64,000 bases of DNA from Antedon bifida (taxonomy: Eukaryota > Echinodermata > Crinoidea > Comatulida > Antedonidae), in assembly GCA_963402885.1 (NCBI GenBank), contig OY727093.1, forward strand, positions 25,977,409-26,041,408, given 5' to 3'. Shown in pieces: positions 19,701-28,985 of this stretch. Position 1 is the stretch's first letter. Every line of letters begins with the position of its first letter. The translations under genes and the position numbers were made by a program. Under the pieces are notes generated by a model. The model had not been told where the DNA came from, did not search any database, and saw only the letters and a list, made by a program, of their open reading frames with translations.

Positions 19701-22700
19701 TTAAATGGGAGAAACATCAATGTCCTTAGAGTTGGAGAGACATGTATTTTTGACATTAGAAAGACACGCCCTTTAGTTGGATAGACACACCCTTTGTGTT
19801 AAGTGTTAAGAGAGACGTCTTTTGTATTGGAAAGACACACCCTTTGAATTGGAGAGACACACCCTTTGTGTTAGAGAGATGTGCCATTTGTATTAGAAAT
19901 ACACGCTCTTTGAGTTGGATAGACACACCCTTTGTGTTAGAGAGACATGCCTTTTGCATTAGAAATACACGCTCTTTGAGTTGGATAGACACACCCTTTG
20001 TGTTAGAGAGACATGCCTTTTGCATTAGAAATACACGCTCTTTGAGTTGGATAGACACACCCTTTGTGTTAGAGAGACATGCCTTTTGCATTAAAAATAC
20101 ACACCCTTTGAGTAGGAAAGAGATGCTTTTTGCATTATTTCATTTCTATTATTAATATTACTGAAATAAAATAATGTATACCTACTTCACCAGTATTAAT
20201 TGATAAGCATTAGTTGCACAAAGTGTTTGTAAAATAGAGCATTTATAATTGGAAGATGTTACTGTGTGCTAATAACATGCATATTAAAATATATACAATT
20301 GAGGGAAATGGTGAATCGAGATGACGTCACTAAAAATTTGCGAGTTGGGTAAAAATTGGAAACAAAACATATACCTATATACCAAATTCAATAGTTGGAC
20401 ATCTGTTTGTCATTTCCCTCTATTGCTACCATCCCAAAAGCAATTTATTAAATGTTATAGGTGCATTGCCTAATTTTTTTTGCTGACATAAATTTGCATT
20501 TTAAATTTGTAACAAATTAGAACATAGAAGTTAGAACATAAACAATCTGTGGAGGACAAACTCCTTAAATGAGTAATAAAAGAACAAATAAATGACAGCA
20601 GAAATAAAACCAACGTAAAGTGCTAGTTTCCTACTCACATCCCAATAATCTTTTCCTCCATAATGGTCGTGAAGCAACTCCTCGGCTCGGTCAACAAACA
20701 CTGACCTGTGTCCGATGGTAAATAGGTTAATGATTAATAAGGTTAGTAGTCACACATATACCTGATAAAGAATGCCATTGTTCAACACATTTTTTTAGCT
20801 CAAATATTTTATCCTGTGCTTGTAGACAAACATTTTATCACGTGCTTGTGCAAAATGCTATTTTTAAGCAAACAAAGCTAGCAAAAGATTTTTTAAACCC
20901 ATCACCAAAGCAGAGATAGAATGTGCAGTAGTATGTTACAATATATTAAGGATTTTTTTTATATATATTCTACCTCTATAGTAATATGTTGCAAAACATA
21001 TTGCTTTACTACATACAGTAAAGCTCTGTCTACACTATCAAACTTTATGTGACAAAAAAAAAATGCGATGGTGTCATCACTATGATATTTGGCCGGATTT
21101 CATTTGGGCACATCACACTTTTGTTGTTAAACTAGTTTGATAGTGTAGATAGAGCTTAAGAAACAAACTCTGATGAAAAAAATGAAATTCATCATATATT
21201 TTGTATTAAATTTTTGCATTTAATTTCAGAGAATGTTTTGAAGGATTTGTGCAAAGTGAGCAAGTGATCCATTTACAAGATGAATTTCCATGTAGTTTAG
21301 AATTTTCTCTGTGAAGAAAAATGTGTGAATAAGAGTGAAATACAGTGACAAAAACAGAGATTTAAAGTTGAACATTGACATTTTTCACAGATACCCAGGT
21401 CAAAGGGCAACTTACTTGCCAATACATCTTTCCCCCGAATCTGTCATGCAGAACTGTTTCTGCTCTGGTTATTAATACTGATCTGGTAATAGAAAATTTA
21501 AGAAAATACAACTAGTCTACGGATGAATATATTAGTATTTAAAAATTTGAAAACATTCATAATTTTAGATTCTAATCTACCAATAAAATATGTCCAGTGC
21601 CTAGACTGATTAGATTACTATATTATAGAATCGGTCACAAAAGCACTATACTAAATGATTGATATCAAATGATATGATAATTATACCGTTTGTATGTATT
21701 AAATTTGTATATTGACTTTGTTTTGACTGTGAATACTATAATGATATTCTAATATGGCTTGGTATTGATGAGGTATTTGTTAGCAAAGTGTTTTTGTTTC
21801 ATAGTGTTTACTTTCTTTCTACATAAAAAAAGACAGAAATAGAGAATGGCGTATAGCATTAATAATGATGGAATTTATGAGTATATTGATAGTATTATTA
21901 TCATGATTAAAATGAATTTTCTAAATCTGTTTTAAAAGTATTGAAACAGACATAAACGCAAATAAATTACATTCAGTATAAATTTCGACTTTTAAAAAAA
22001 ATTTCACAAGTATATTATATGCATCCAACAGCGAACAACTCGCCAATTACAGGATGGATAATATATTTATAATTGATCGTTTCATGCTTGGGGTGTGGAG
22101 TTGAAAGAGTTGTTACAATCCAAGGTCAGGATTGGGATTTGAAGACAGGCACATTAACCACTAAGCTACACCTCCACTGTATATAACTATGATATTGTTA
22201 TTACCTCCGCCAAGGAGGTTATATTTTCATCCCTGTATGTTTGTGTGTCTGTCTGTCTGTGAACAGCCTGGAGGCCACAGTTTTTATCCGATTCTCACCA
22301 AATTTGGCCACAATGATCTATGCCCCAAAAGCTCGGACGAGTTCGACTTTGAGGGGAAAAGGTCATAGGTCAAGGTCACAACTAATAAAAAACTATTTTA
22401 CTGCCTATAGAGACCACAGTTTTTATCCGATTCTCACCAAACTTAGCCACAATGATCAATGACTTATCATATAATTGTGGTTAAATTTTGAAGGGTCAGG
22501 GTCAAAGATCAAGGTCCACAAAAAAAAAAAAAATAAAAAAATAATAATAAAAAAAAAAAACTCAGTGGGACTTAAACCAGCGATCTCAACTGTGAGAGGC
22601 TGGATACATAACCATTACACCACACTGTCATCCACAACTTTGTAGTGTGCATTTAGCCTATTTACACTTAGAACTTATAAAAAAAAATATATAGATTTTC

Positions 22701-25613
22701 CGGGGACATTTTATGTAGGGGAATTTTACCGTAGGCGGAGGTTTGTACTCTTGGAGTACCCTCTAGTTATAACTATTTTAATTCCAATAAAAATGGAAGT
22801 TTTGGAAATATGTATCATAAAATTGTATGCATACTTTCAAAATTAAAAATTGTTCGTAATAAGAATTTATTGAAAACAATATCTAACACTGTATGTATAC
22901 TTTGCACACATTTACAGTTTAAATATCAAACAGTTTCAGAAACTGACATATCACCTACTTCCTTTAATAAGCCTATAGTTTACTACCCTACATTCATCAA
23001 ACTTTTATATTAACCCCTATTACAGGGTACTTAGAACCAATAAAGATAACCCACAAAGTAAACATACCTTGCAGTTGTATTTTCCCACAGCATAGGAGCT
23101 AGAATGCTTGCAAAGCCCTGTACAGACAGACATGTAAAGTTCAAGCCATACACGTCGTTGTAACCCCAGAACCAGCCTCTAAATTTTCCATCTTTTTTTA
23201 TATAAGGAGGTCGATCAATGCACTCTCGTCTGTCATACTTTTCTTCAAATTTACCATTCTTCCATCCTTCAGCATAACGTTGGAGTGTGTATATTTCTTC
23301 AATTTCTGGTTCTCCTGTATTATTATTATAAATACAAAAATTAATTGTGATTACACAATGAATAATAACTAACTAAATTGTTTTGTTACTCTTCTTTTGG
23401 GAAACCCTATTTATTTACCTCCCCCAAGGAGGTATATATGTAATCGGTAGCGTGTGTTTGTTTGTTTGTTAGCAGGATTACTCAAAAAGTAATTACAAGA
23501 TCTTTACTAAAATGAATATACAGATAGATATGTGGACCATTCAATTAAATTTTGGGACCATTTGGGACCATGGTCCCAATTCTGGACCACTTTTTAGTAT
23601 ACTTTTCAGACCTTTTTCAAAAGCCGGCAAGCAGTCTTAAAGTCCCAAGTAAACTGAAATTGCATTTTCTCAAGAACTACTTGTCCAAAAAACTTCATTT
23701 TTGTACAAGAGGCAAGAGTTATAATTTGTGATTTGTAATTTTAAAACATAATTTGATTTAATGTGGACGTTTTTTGATGCGAGTAGTTTAAAAAACCTAT
23801 TTCTTTTCAAATTCACTCGTTTGATTTTCGCGTTGCTGTTCTATTGTTAGTCAACTGAAGCTATTGTTAATTGAAAGGCTTGTTACATAACCATTACACC
23901 AAACTCGCATACACATGCTTGTTGTAGTGAAATTAGCCTAAATCACAAACAGCACATTAAGACACACACAAATATATATATTTTTTTTTTATCGGAGAAA
24001 TCTTATGTAGGAGAATTTTACAATAGACGGAGGTATGCACACTCGGAGTGGCTTCCTAGTTGATACTGTAGATGTGGAAGATAGATTTTATTATTAACGA
24101 TGGTGTGATGATTGTTCTGATAGCCAGAAAAAACCAATAGTCATCAAGTAAACAACAAGACCGAGGTTCTAGATATTGTGAAGTTACCTTAAGTTTTATT
24201 ATTTAAAATTACTGATTTTTTAGGCAGGAGACAATTAATTATAAACATTTTTTTATCTACACTTATTCATAAGCTAATTTAATAATAATAAATACATTAC
24301 TGTTGGCATGCCATAGGTATTCTTCAAATTCCATAACAGGAACATGTTGGTTCAAGCTTTCAACATTAAAGAATAAAGACCACGGTATTCGATTTTGGTC
24401 AAGCCTTGGCGTCTTCCAATGATACATCCTGCCCCAAGGCGGAAGTACCAAAATCCATTCTTCTTTTTCACAGAGAGTTTTAACAAGATTTGCTATTCGC
24501 ATGTAAACATCTCGTCTTAAATTAAATCCTTCTCCAGGATTGACATCATACAGTAGATACCTATAAATTAAGAATTATAACAGATATTTCTCTGGAAATG
24601 TCCATTCAAATTTAATGTAATAGGTTATACTGCCCAGACAGCCTAATGCACAATTGTCGTGCTACAGAAGATGGAGAGATTGCTAAAACATTGGTGTTAG
24701 TTCTGTTTTGCACCTATTTCAACTCCAAATTTAGAAGTTAAAATTTACTGTAACTTTATTGTGAATACTTTAGAATATCTAGAATTAGGCCTTATAACTA
24801 CTTTTATGAAGGAAAATCACATAAAAAGTAACAAATAAATCCTTAAATTGATAATTATTTTCATGCTACTACTTCTATTTATTCTAGACTGTAATACAGA
24901 TAGATAGAAGATAAGTCTAGAATAGAAGTAGTAGGCCTAGCACGAAAATAAAAAACAATTACAAAAAAGATACAATTTCAATATTTGTCAATGATAGATT
25001 AATATAAAGAAGTCAATATAATATATAAATATAGTATATTATATTGACTTTTTTATATTAATTTATCGTTATTATATTGAAATTGTATCTTTTTTAATTA
25101 TAGTATAATTAAAAAAGGACTAGGCTAGTAATTAATAATATACCATTATGTTTTATTATTTATAATTATATTATTTTATAATTATTATTAACGTTTTTTT
25201 TTTTCAAAATACACAATAACAGCATAGGTTGCTAGATCTAGTAGGCCCAGCCCTAGAAACCTAGGGGCGTAGATTATTGCACCGACCGCCGGTCAAACTG
25301 TCACTGACGAGTTGACGTTATCCCATTTTGACACGTCGTCACATAGAGAGGCGGGCTAGAGAGAGACCTCTCGTTCCGCCGTACGCGTAGGCCTATTGTT
25401 GCCCTTTCTTTGCTTGGTGGTGATGGCCTAGGCTCATTCATACCTTACTGGCTTAGCGACTCCTACGTTTAAACCTTTTTGTGACGAACTAGCTTGAAAT
25501 ATGTCATCATCAAGTAAAATTGTTTCTGCGTAACATGCAATTATGTTTAATAAAACAGATAATAATACGACAGACTTAAACAACTTGAGCAGACGTCGTA
25601 TGTACGCAGCCAT
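16706..25613 (-). CDS. POFUT2: GDP-fucose protein O-fucosyltransferase 2
   Basis: Coding exons in transcript order: 25613-25444, 24560-24301, 23314-23068, then one of 21482-21416 or 20705-20639, then 19212-19087, 18034-17854, 17748-17622, 16865-16706. Phases are consistent and the product is 445 residues, against 429 in human. The enzyme adds O-fucose to Ser/Thr in thrombospondin type-1 repeats in the ER. Residues 1-29 look like a signal peptide (hydrophobic [15 protein letters not shown]). The donor/acceptor site motif [14 protein letters not shown] holds the likely catalytic Glu67; [12 protein letters not shown] follows. The fucosyltransferase motif HLRRQDF is at 305-311. The C-terminal STFSFR and DPKTTYN motifs are present; the human TSVSTF reads TCVSTF here. 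The start was chosen at the ATG in AAAGATGGCT; an upstream in-frame ATG would put 16 residues ahead of the signal peptide. Confidence 0.95.
16971..17108. repeat. Fold-back MITE in the last POFUT2 intron
   Basis: The left end GGTTCTGGTCCAGCGCCAGC and right end GCGCCGGACCAGAACC are inverted and continue, more weakly, for about 65 bp per arm, meeting around GCGCATCGATTGC. It has no coding capacity. Confidence 0.75.
17165..17465. repeat. Dispersed repeat with internal 19-bp duplication
   Basis: The sequence contains ACTGGGTAGCCTCTTCAGTC, CCCAGAGGGCCCAG, CCCCCTACTCATCTCGG and GTACACTCGACCTACGG, a style of moderately GC-rich dispersed repeat I recall from several marine invertebrate genomes. AGTGCACATGAGCTAGATG occurs twice in tandem near 17320-17360. 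The minus strand reads GGGTTCAAGGC near 17420, a weak B-box resemblance. Classification is uncertain. Confidence 0.45.
18249..18838. repeat. Repeat family C (ACCTCC...GGCGGAGG), copy 1
   Basis: This repeat of about 590 bp begins TACCTCCTCCAAGAAGG and ends AGAGTACCCTCTAGTTTT. It contains a GT-rich stretch, two tandem CCACAGTTTTTATCCGATTC modules, and a tRNA-like segment on the minus strand. It is in a POFUT2 intron and closely similar to 22201-22767. Confidence 0.8.
18625..18690 (-). repeat. tRNA-like module inside repeat family C
   Basis: Read on the minus strand it gives TGGTGTAATGGTTATG, an A-box-like stretch, and about 40 bases later GGTTCAAGTCCCACTG, which fits the B-box. These are the two internal RNA polymerase III promoter blocks of a tRNA. 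The same module sits at 22563-22624 with one B-box change. It is embedded in a repeat, so it is a tRNA-derived part of a mobile element rather than a tRNA gene. Confidence 0.55.
19735..20130. repeat. 22-bp minisatellite with 66-bp higher-order unit
   Basis: The units are 22 bp: AGACACACCCTTTGTGTTAG(AG), AGACATGCCTTTTGCATTAG(AA), ATACACGCTCTTTGAGTTGG(AT). In the right half, triplets of these repeat with an exact 66-bp period (GAGTTGGAT at 19912, 19978 and 20044). The left half is less regular. Because 66 is divisible by three, one frame stays open on each strand, giving spurious ORFs of about 110-120 codons. The array lies in a POFUT2 intron. Confidence 0.9.
20639..20705 (-). CDS. POFUT2: POFUT2 alternative exon 4b
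   Basis: The exon is 67 bp with an acceptor ending CACAG and a GTGAGT donor. After completing the Arg codon left by exon 3 it encodes 22 residues including [19 protein letters not shown]. This is the copy closer to the human segment ([17 protein letters not shown]). Its length and phase are identical to the exon at 21416-21482, and it lies downstream of that one in the transcript. Joined after that exon it would be read one frame off and hit TGA at its fifth codon. Confidence 0.9.
21021..21157. repeat. MITE family A, copy 3
   Basis: It begins AAGCTCTGTCTACACTATC and ends GATAGTGTAGATAGAGCTT, a 137-bp element with inverted termini. It lies in the 710-bp intron separating the two alternative POFUT2 exons. 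Confidence 0.85.
21416..21482 (-). CDS. POFUT2: POFUT2 alternative exon 4a
   Basis: The exon is 67 bp with acceptor TTACCAG and a consensus GTAAGT donor. It encodes 22 residues including [19 protein letters not shown]. It aligns end to end with exon 4b: R-AE--LHD--GGK-YW is shared, and about half of the positions differ. No stop or splice-site damage is visible, so it looks functional rather than a decayed duplicate. Confidence 0.88.
22021..22180 (-). mobile_element. tRNA-derived SINE, minus-strand copy
   Basis: The minus strand reads GTGTAGCTTAGTGGTTAATG (A-box-like), a diverged B-box region, CTTTCAACTCCACACCCC, and CCATCCTGTAATTGGCGAG. All these match in order the plus-strand element at 61931-62155. 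It is in a POFUT2 intron. Confidence 0.7.
22201..22767. repeat. Repeat family C, copy 2
   Basis: It begins TTACCTCCGCCAAGGAGG and ends GGAGTACCCTCTAGTTAT. It runs in parallel with copy 1 for almost its whole length, including the tRNA-like module at 22563-22624. The high similarity suggests recent insertion or duplication within the same gene. Confidence 0.8.
23416..24060. repeat. Repeat family C, copy 3 (diverged)
   Basis: It shares the ends (TTACCTCCCCCAAGGAGG and AGACGGAGGTATGCACACTCGGAGTG) with copies 1 and 2. Its middle differs, keeping only part of the tRNA-like module (ACATAACCATTACACCA near 23885). Confidence 0.6.
24964..25097. repeat. Snap-back inverted repeat in POFUT2 intron 1
   Basis: AAAGATACAATTTCAATAT at the left is matched by ATATTGAAATTGTATCTTTT at the right, and inner AT-rich segments pair too (GTCAATATAATAT / ATATTATATTGAC). 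The result is a nearly continuous hairpin about 60 bp per arm. A second, smaller inverted pair lies just before it (TACTTCTATTTATTCTAGAC / GTCTAGAATAGAAGTA, 24870-24935). Confidence 0.75.
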
Positions 25614-26936
25614 CTTTGTTATTTTGGAGCATGCGCTAAAGTAGTCCAAACTAATGACCAATCAAAAGGGTTTAAAGTACTCAACCAAACGACGCGACAA
25701 AACTGTCGTGCTAACAATATTTTGTTTGTTTGTTTGTTTGTTTTATTCGGTACTCAATACAACAAAAATACCAGGATGACCCATAAAGCTGAAACAGCTT
25801 AATTCCAATGGGGTCCTTTAAACAAGCAAGTTAGATAATAATGTGTACATTATAAATGCATATTAATACAATAAACAGAAACATCCATATACAAAATACA
25901 ATCATCATCAGCATGGTTAATGCACAATACCAAAGTGAACCTTTAACGCACGTTTATATTCAATTAATTTTTTTATTTATTTTATAATATCATAATAAAA
26001 TAACTTCTAAAAGAGTAATTATTTATATTTTTTTAAATGATGCCATATATTTGAATTCTTTCAAATCATAGCCTATCTATAATTTAACCATTTTTAGTCT
26101 GGACCAACGAGAAGCTTTTCTTTTTATTTAGGCCATATCTTTTTCAACCGCACTAACTGTACTTGGCAACGACAAGGCAAGTCTTCACATTTCCAAAACT
26201 ATTATAAAGGTTATTTTGCTTAGCCTTAACCACGAATAACCTTTCTGTGATAGTATTACGAGGATCTTACAATATAGGACGACTCATAAAACAACAACAT
26301 AAACACAGACTGCAAATGGAAATAACAAAACACGTGGCTAGTCACGGTTTTACATGCTGTTATTAAACATGTTTCTTTCCACAAGTTTACTATCATTTTG
26401 TGTCGACCGACCAATCGGCGGTGTTATATGATAATATATTTATGAACTTGACTTACGGCCGAATTAATGACGTTTAGTAGTAACACAGACATACAATTTA
26501 GCCTAACACCAAACATAAGTCAAAACAAAACATCATGTGCCTTCAATTTAGGCCTACCATGAGAAGAAAATTACTAGGCCTGCCAGTTTACAATTTCGCT
26601 TGGGTTAATAGATGAATTAAATGGGAAAACCATGGAAGAGTGAGTTTACATTCTTCTTTTGGTAAACAACTATACGGTATCCCTATTTACACACAGTAAA
26701 TTAGTAAATTTAAACAAAATTTACATGGTTTGTTCAAGTCAAGTTCAAGTTGTTTTAGTCCCTGTAATTATTTGTTTTTATCAATACGTGAAATAGGCCT
26801 AACCGGCACATAATATAATAACTCAATTTAAACATAAATCCTTAAAGATTGTTTGTGTAAGATAAAGAAAACTGCTGCCTCTAACAACCTGAAAGTAGAC
26901 AATAGACAAACAAATTGATGATGCACTGTTTTTTTC

Positions 26937-27270
26937 CTTCTGCCCAGTTTCTATTTTGATAGCAAATACGCACTTTTGAACGGGCGCCGTTTGGGGTAGC
27001 ACTCGACATGAAGGGACACTTGTGGGAGTAGAACGTTGTGGTATGTGTCGTCCACACCTGTGCGCAATTCAGCCCAGTAGGCCGGCTCAAGTCGCAGGTT
27101 ACTCCCCCATTTACATTTACAAACTTGTCCAAATTTAGTTCCAATATCACGAATGAAATGCCCCCCTTGGTGATACCCTTCTTCTGCGCAGTTTATATTT
27201 TGATAGCAAACACGCACTTTCGGACACCGTGTACCAAACTTGTCTAAATTCAGTTCCAATCACGAATGAG
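26937..27270. repeat. Partially duplicated segment
   Basis: TTTTGATAGCAAATACGCAC (near 26952) recurs as TTTTGATAGCAAACACGCAC (near 27195), and ACTTGTCCAAATTTAGTTCC (near 27121) recurs as ACTTGTCTAAATTCAGTTCC (near 27236). The two pairs have different spacings, so this is an unequal, internally deleted duplication. The overlapping minus-strand ORFs are not convincing as genes. Confidence 0.55.
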
Positions 27271-27411
27271 AGAGAGAGCACTGTGAGCCGAGTTTAACTG
27301 TGCAACCATTTATGACTTATGGTGTGAATCAATCAAGAACAATAATCAATGATTTAAAAAGTGTTTTCAACAATTTATAGATCTATTATTACTTATCTGC
27401 GTTTTTGCATC

Positions 27412-27795
27412 ATGATTATGTTTGAATACCGACGATGTCTATTCGTAAAAAGACGGTGCTTAAAAAACAACAGGAAACTTTTCTTGATTCTCGTCATCTG
27501 TCTGTCCGTTCGGATGTCTGGTTCCTGTAAGGTGGAGGAAGAACCAAATTTATTTGATTTCATTCGAACGCACATTCAGGAACTTTGCGATGCAATTGAA
27601 GCGAAAGCTGGAAGACGTTTGACGTTTTGTAAACACGTGTCAACATGGTCAGAAAAAAGGATTAGATGGAAGATCATTAAACTTTCTTTGGATGAATTTA
27701 CCTTTCGGGAAACAAACATATTTATGACAAAAGTTATTACTGAAACTGAGATACAGCATCAAAAATGGAGAGAGAACTGTACACCATTCATTTAG
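27412..27795 (+). CDS. Possible small secreted protein, unrecognised
   Basis: This single-exon ORF of about 127 codons from the ATG at 27412 is not recognised as a member of any family. A basic stretch (KNNRK) is followed by the hydrophobic LFLILVICLSV and then RMSGSC, resembling a signal peptide with a late cleavage site. The remaining part of about 90 residues is charged and carries four cysteines (GSC, ELC, TFC, ENC), which would suit two disulfides. AATAAA lies 360 bases downstream (28153-28158). It sits between the divergent promoters of POFUT2 and the RFX7-like gene. It could be a real short gene, the last exon of a longer one, or a chance ORF. Confidence 0.3.
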   Translation: MIMFEYRRCLFVKRRCLKNNRKLFLILVICLSVRMSGSCKVEEEPNLFDFIRTHIQELCDAIEAKAGRRLTFCKHVSTWSEKRIRWKIIKLSLDEFTFRETNIFMTKVITETEIQHQKWRENCTPFI

Positions 27796-28285
27796 AAGAA
27801 AACAATCCAAATGTCCGGCTGGAACAACTGAAACAAAATTGAAAGTTAAACTGTACGGTACCGCTGTTTATGCTATGGGCTATAATCATTGACTTACGAG
27901 CACTGGAAATGAAGCCTCCATATATATAGAAAAGTAACTCGGACATAAATAAGAAGACACGTTGATTTTTGTTAAAGTTTTGAACTATACAACAATATAG
28001 GCATACTACAATTAAAAACCTTTTTAAAATAATATTTTTTGTTCTCCGGGTGTGACGACAACACCGAAATCTTGTATAGTAATGTTTTATTGTAAGTAAT
28101 ATATTGAGTCATGCATTTTGTATAATATGGAAGAAACAGTTCCTTGAGTTGAAATAAATGGATCTTTAAAATAGCTTTATTTTAGTGTTTTCAAATTATT
28201 TTCTTTCTAATAATTACTAAAGCCTAGCCTAAATCTACCAGATAATGTTATATAGAGGAATAACACATTTTATACCGTGTCAACC

Positions 28286-28607
28286 TTAAAGATGTATTGT
28301 CCCCCAGAAAAAATAATTCTTTAAAAAAATGTTGTTGAATATTCCATTTTAATGTAACATAATAGTTATCCACTTTGACCAAAAATTGGATTGAAAAAAA
28401 ATGTATTTACCTGAAAAAAATGGTCAAATTGGCTGCCAGCCAATGGATTTTTGATTGAATTTAACCATTTATTTTTTCATTTTATAAGTGAAAATTTTGT
28501 TTTTGTCTATGGAAGTGATTAACTTTATTAAAACTACAAATAAGTATTCAAAGTCTGATTTAATTAATCTTCATTTTTCATGTTTTTGGGGGACAATACA
28601 TCTTTAA
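28286..28607. repeat. MITE family B, copy 2 (complete)
   Basis: It begins TTAAAGATGTATTGTCCCCC and ends GGGGGACAATACATCTTTAA, a perfect 20-bp terminal inverted repeat including terminal TTAA. It is 322 bp long, about 380 bp upstream of the RFX7-like start codon. Confidence 0.9.
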
Positions 28608-28985
28608 TGTAATCGACACGCGCACACTTTACCAGTATTGTTTCTAGCAATGGCCCAAGCTAACGGTTAACCGCAAAGTAAACAGTTATAGAGGATTTGT
28701 TTACAATACCGTATTGTTGATAACCATACTCATCTATTTACACGCTTGTTACACACTTAATACGTCATTGTGTTTTATTTTGTTTTTCTGTTTTGTGATG
28801 AGTTATCCGCCCTCTGTCGAACGCTTGGTAACGTCATGTGTGGGAAAATGGCCGACAGCAGAGTTGGGCATGGGTTGTATAGACAGAGAGTTTACTTCTA
28901 AATTTCTGTAATATCTAGCCTTTCTGGCTGGTATTGCTGATTTCATCAATATTTTCACACCTTTTAGTTTTTCATTTTTCTGAAA

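Larger units (their letters stand above)
25614..28985. other. Divergent intergenic region between POFUT2 and the RFX7-like gene
   Basis: The two genes are head to head, their start codons 3.4 kb apart. The region holds both 5' ends, a possible small ORF (27412-27795), partly duplicated sequence at 26937-27270 and a family-B MITE at 28286-28607. The 230 bp before the RFX7-like start codon are less AT-rich and contain GGTAACGTCATG near 28828, a CRE-like core overlapping a GGTAAC half-site. No TATA box stands out. Promoter placement is inference. Confidence 0.5.

Noticed and set aside
19756-20155. Long overlapping ORFs on both strands with repetitive Cys/Leu/Ser content
   Set aside because: They are translations of the 22/66-bp minisatellite, whose period is divisible by three; no start context or homology.
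26881-27259. Minus-strand ORFs of 89 and 102 codons
   Set aside because: They read through the duplicated segment in different frames and are mutually inconsistent as genes.
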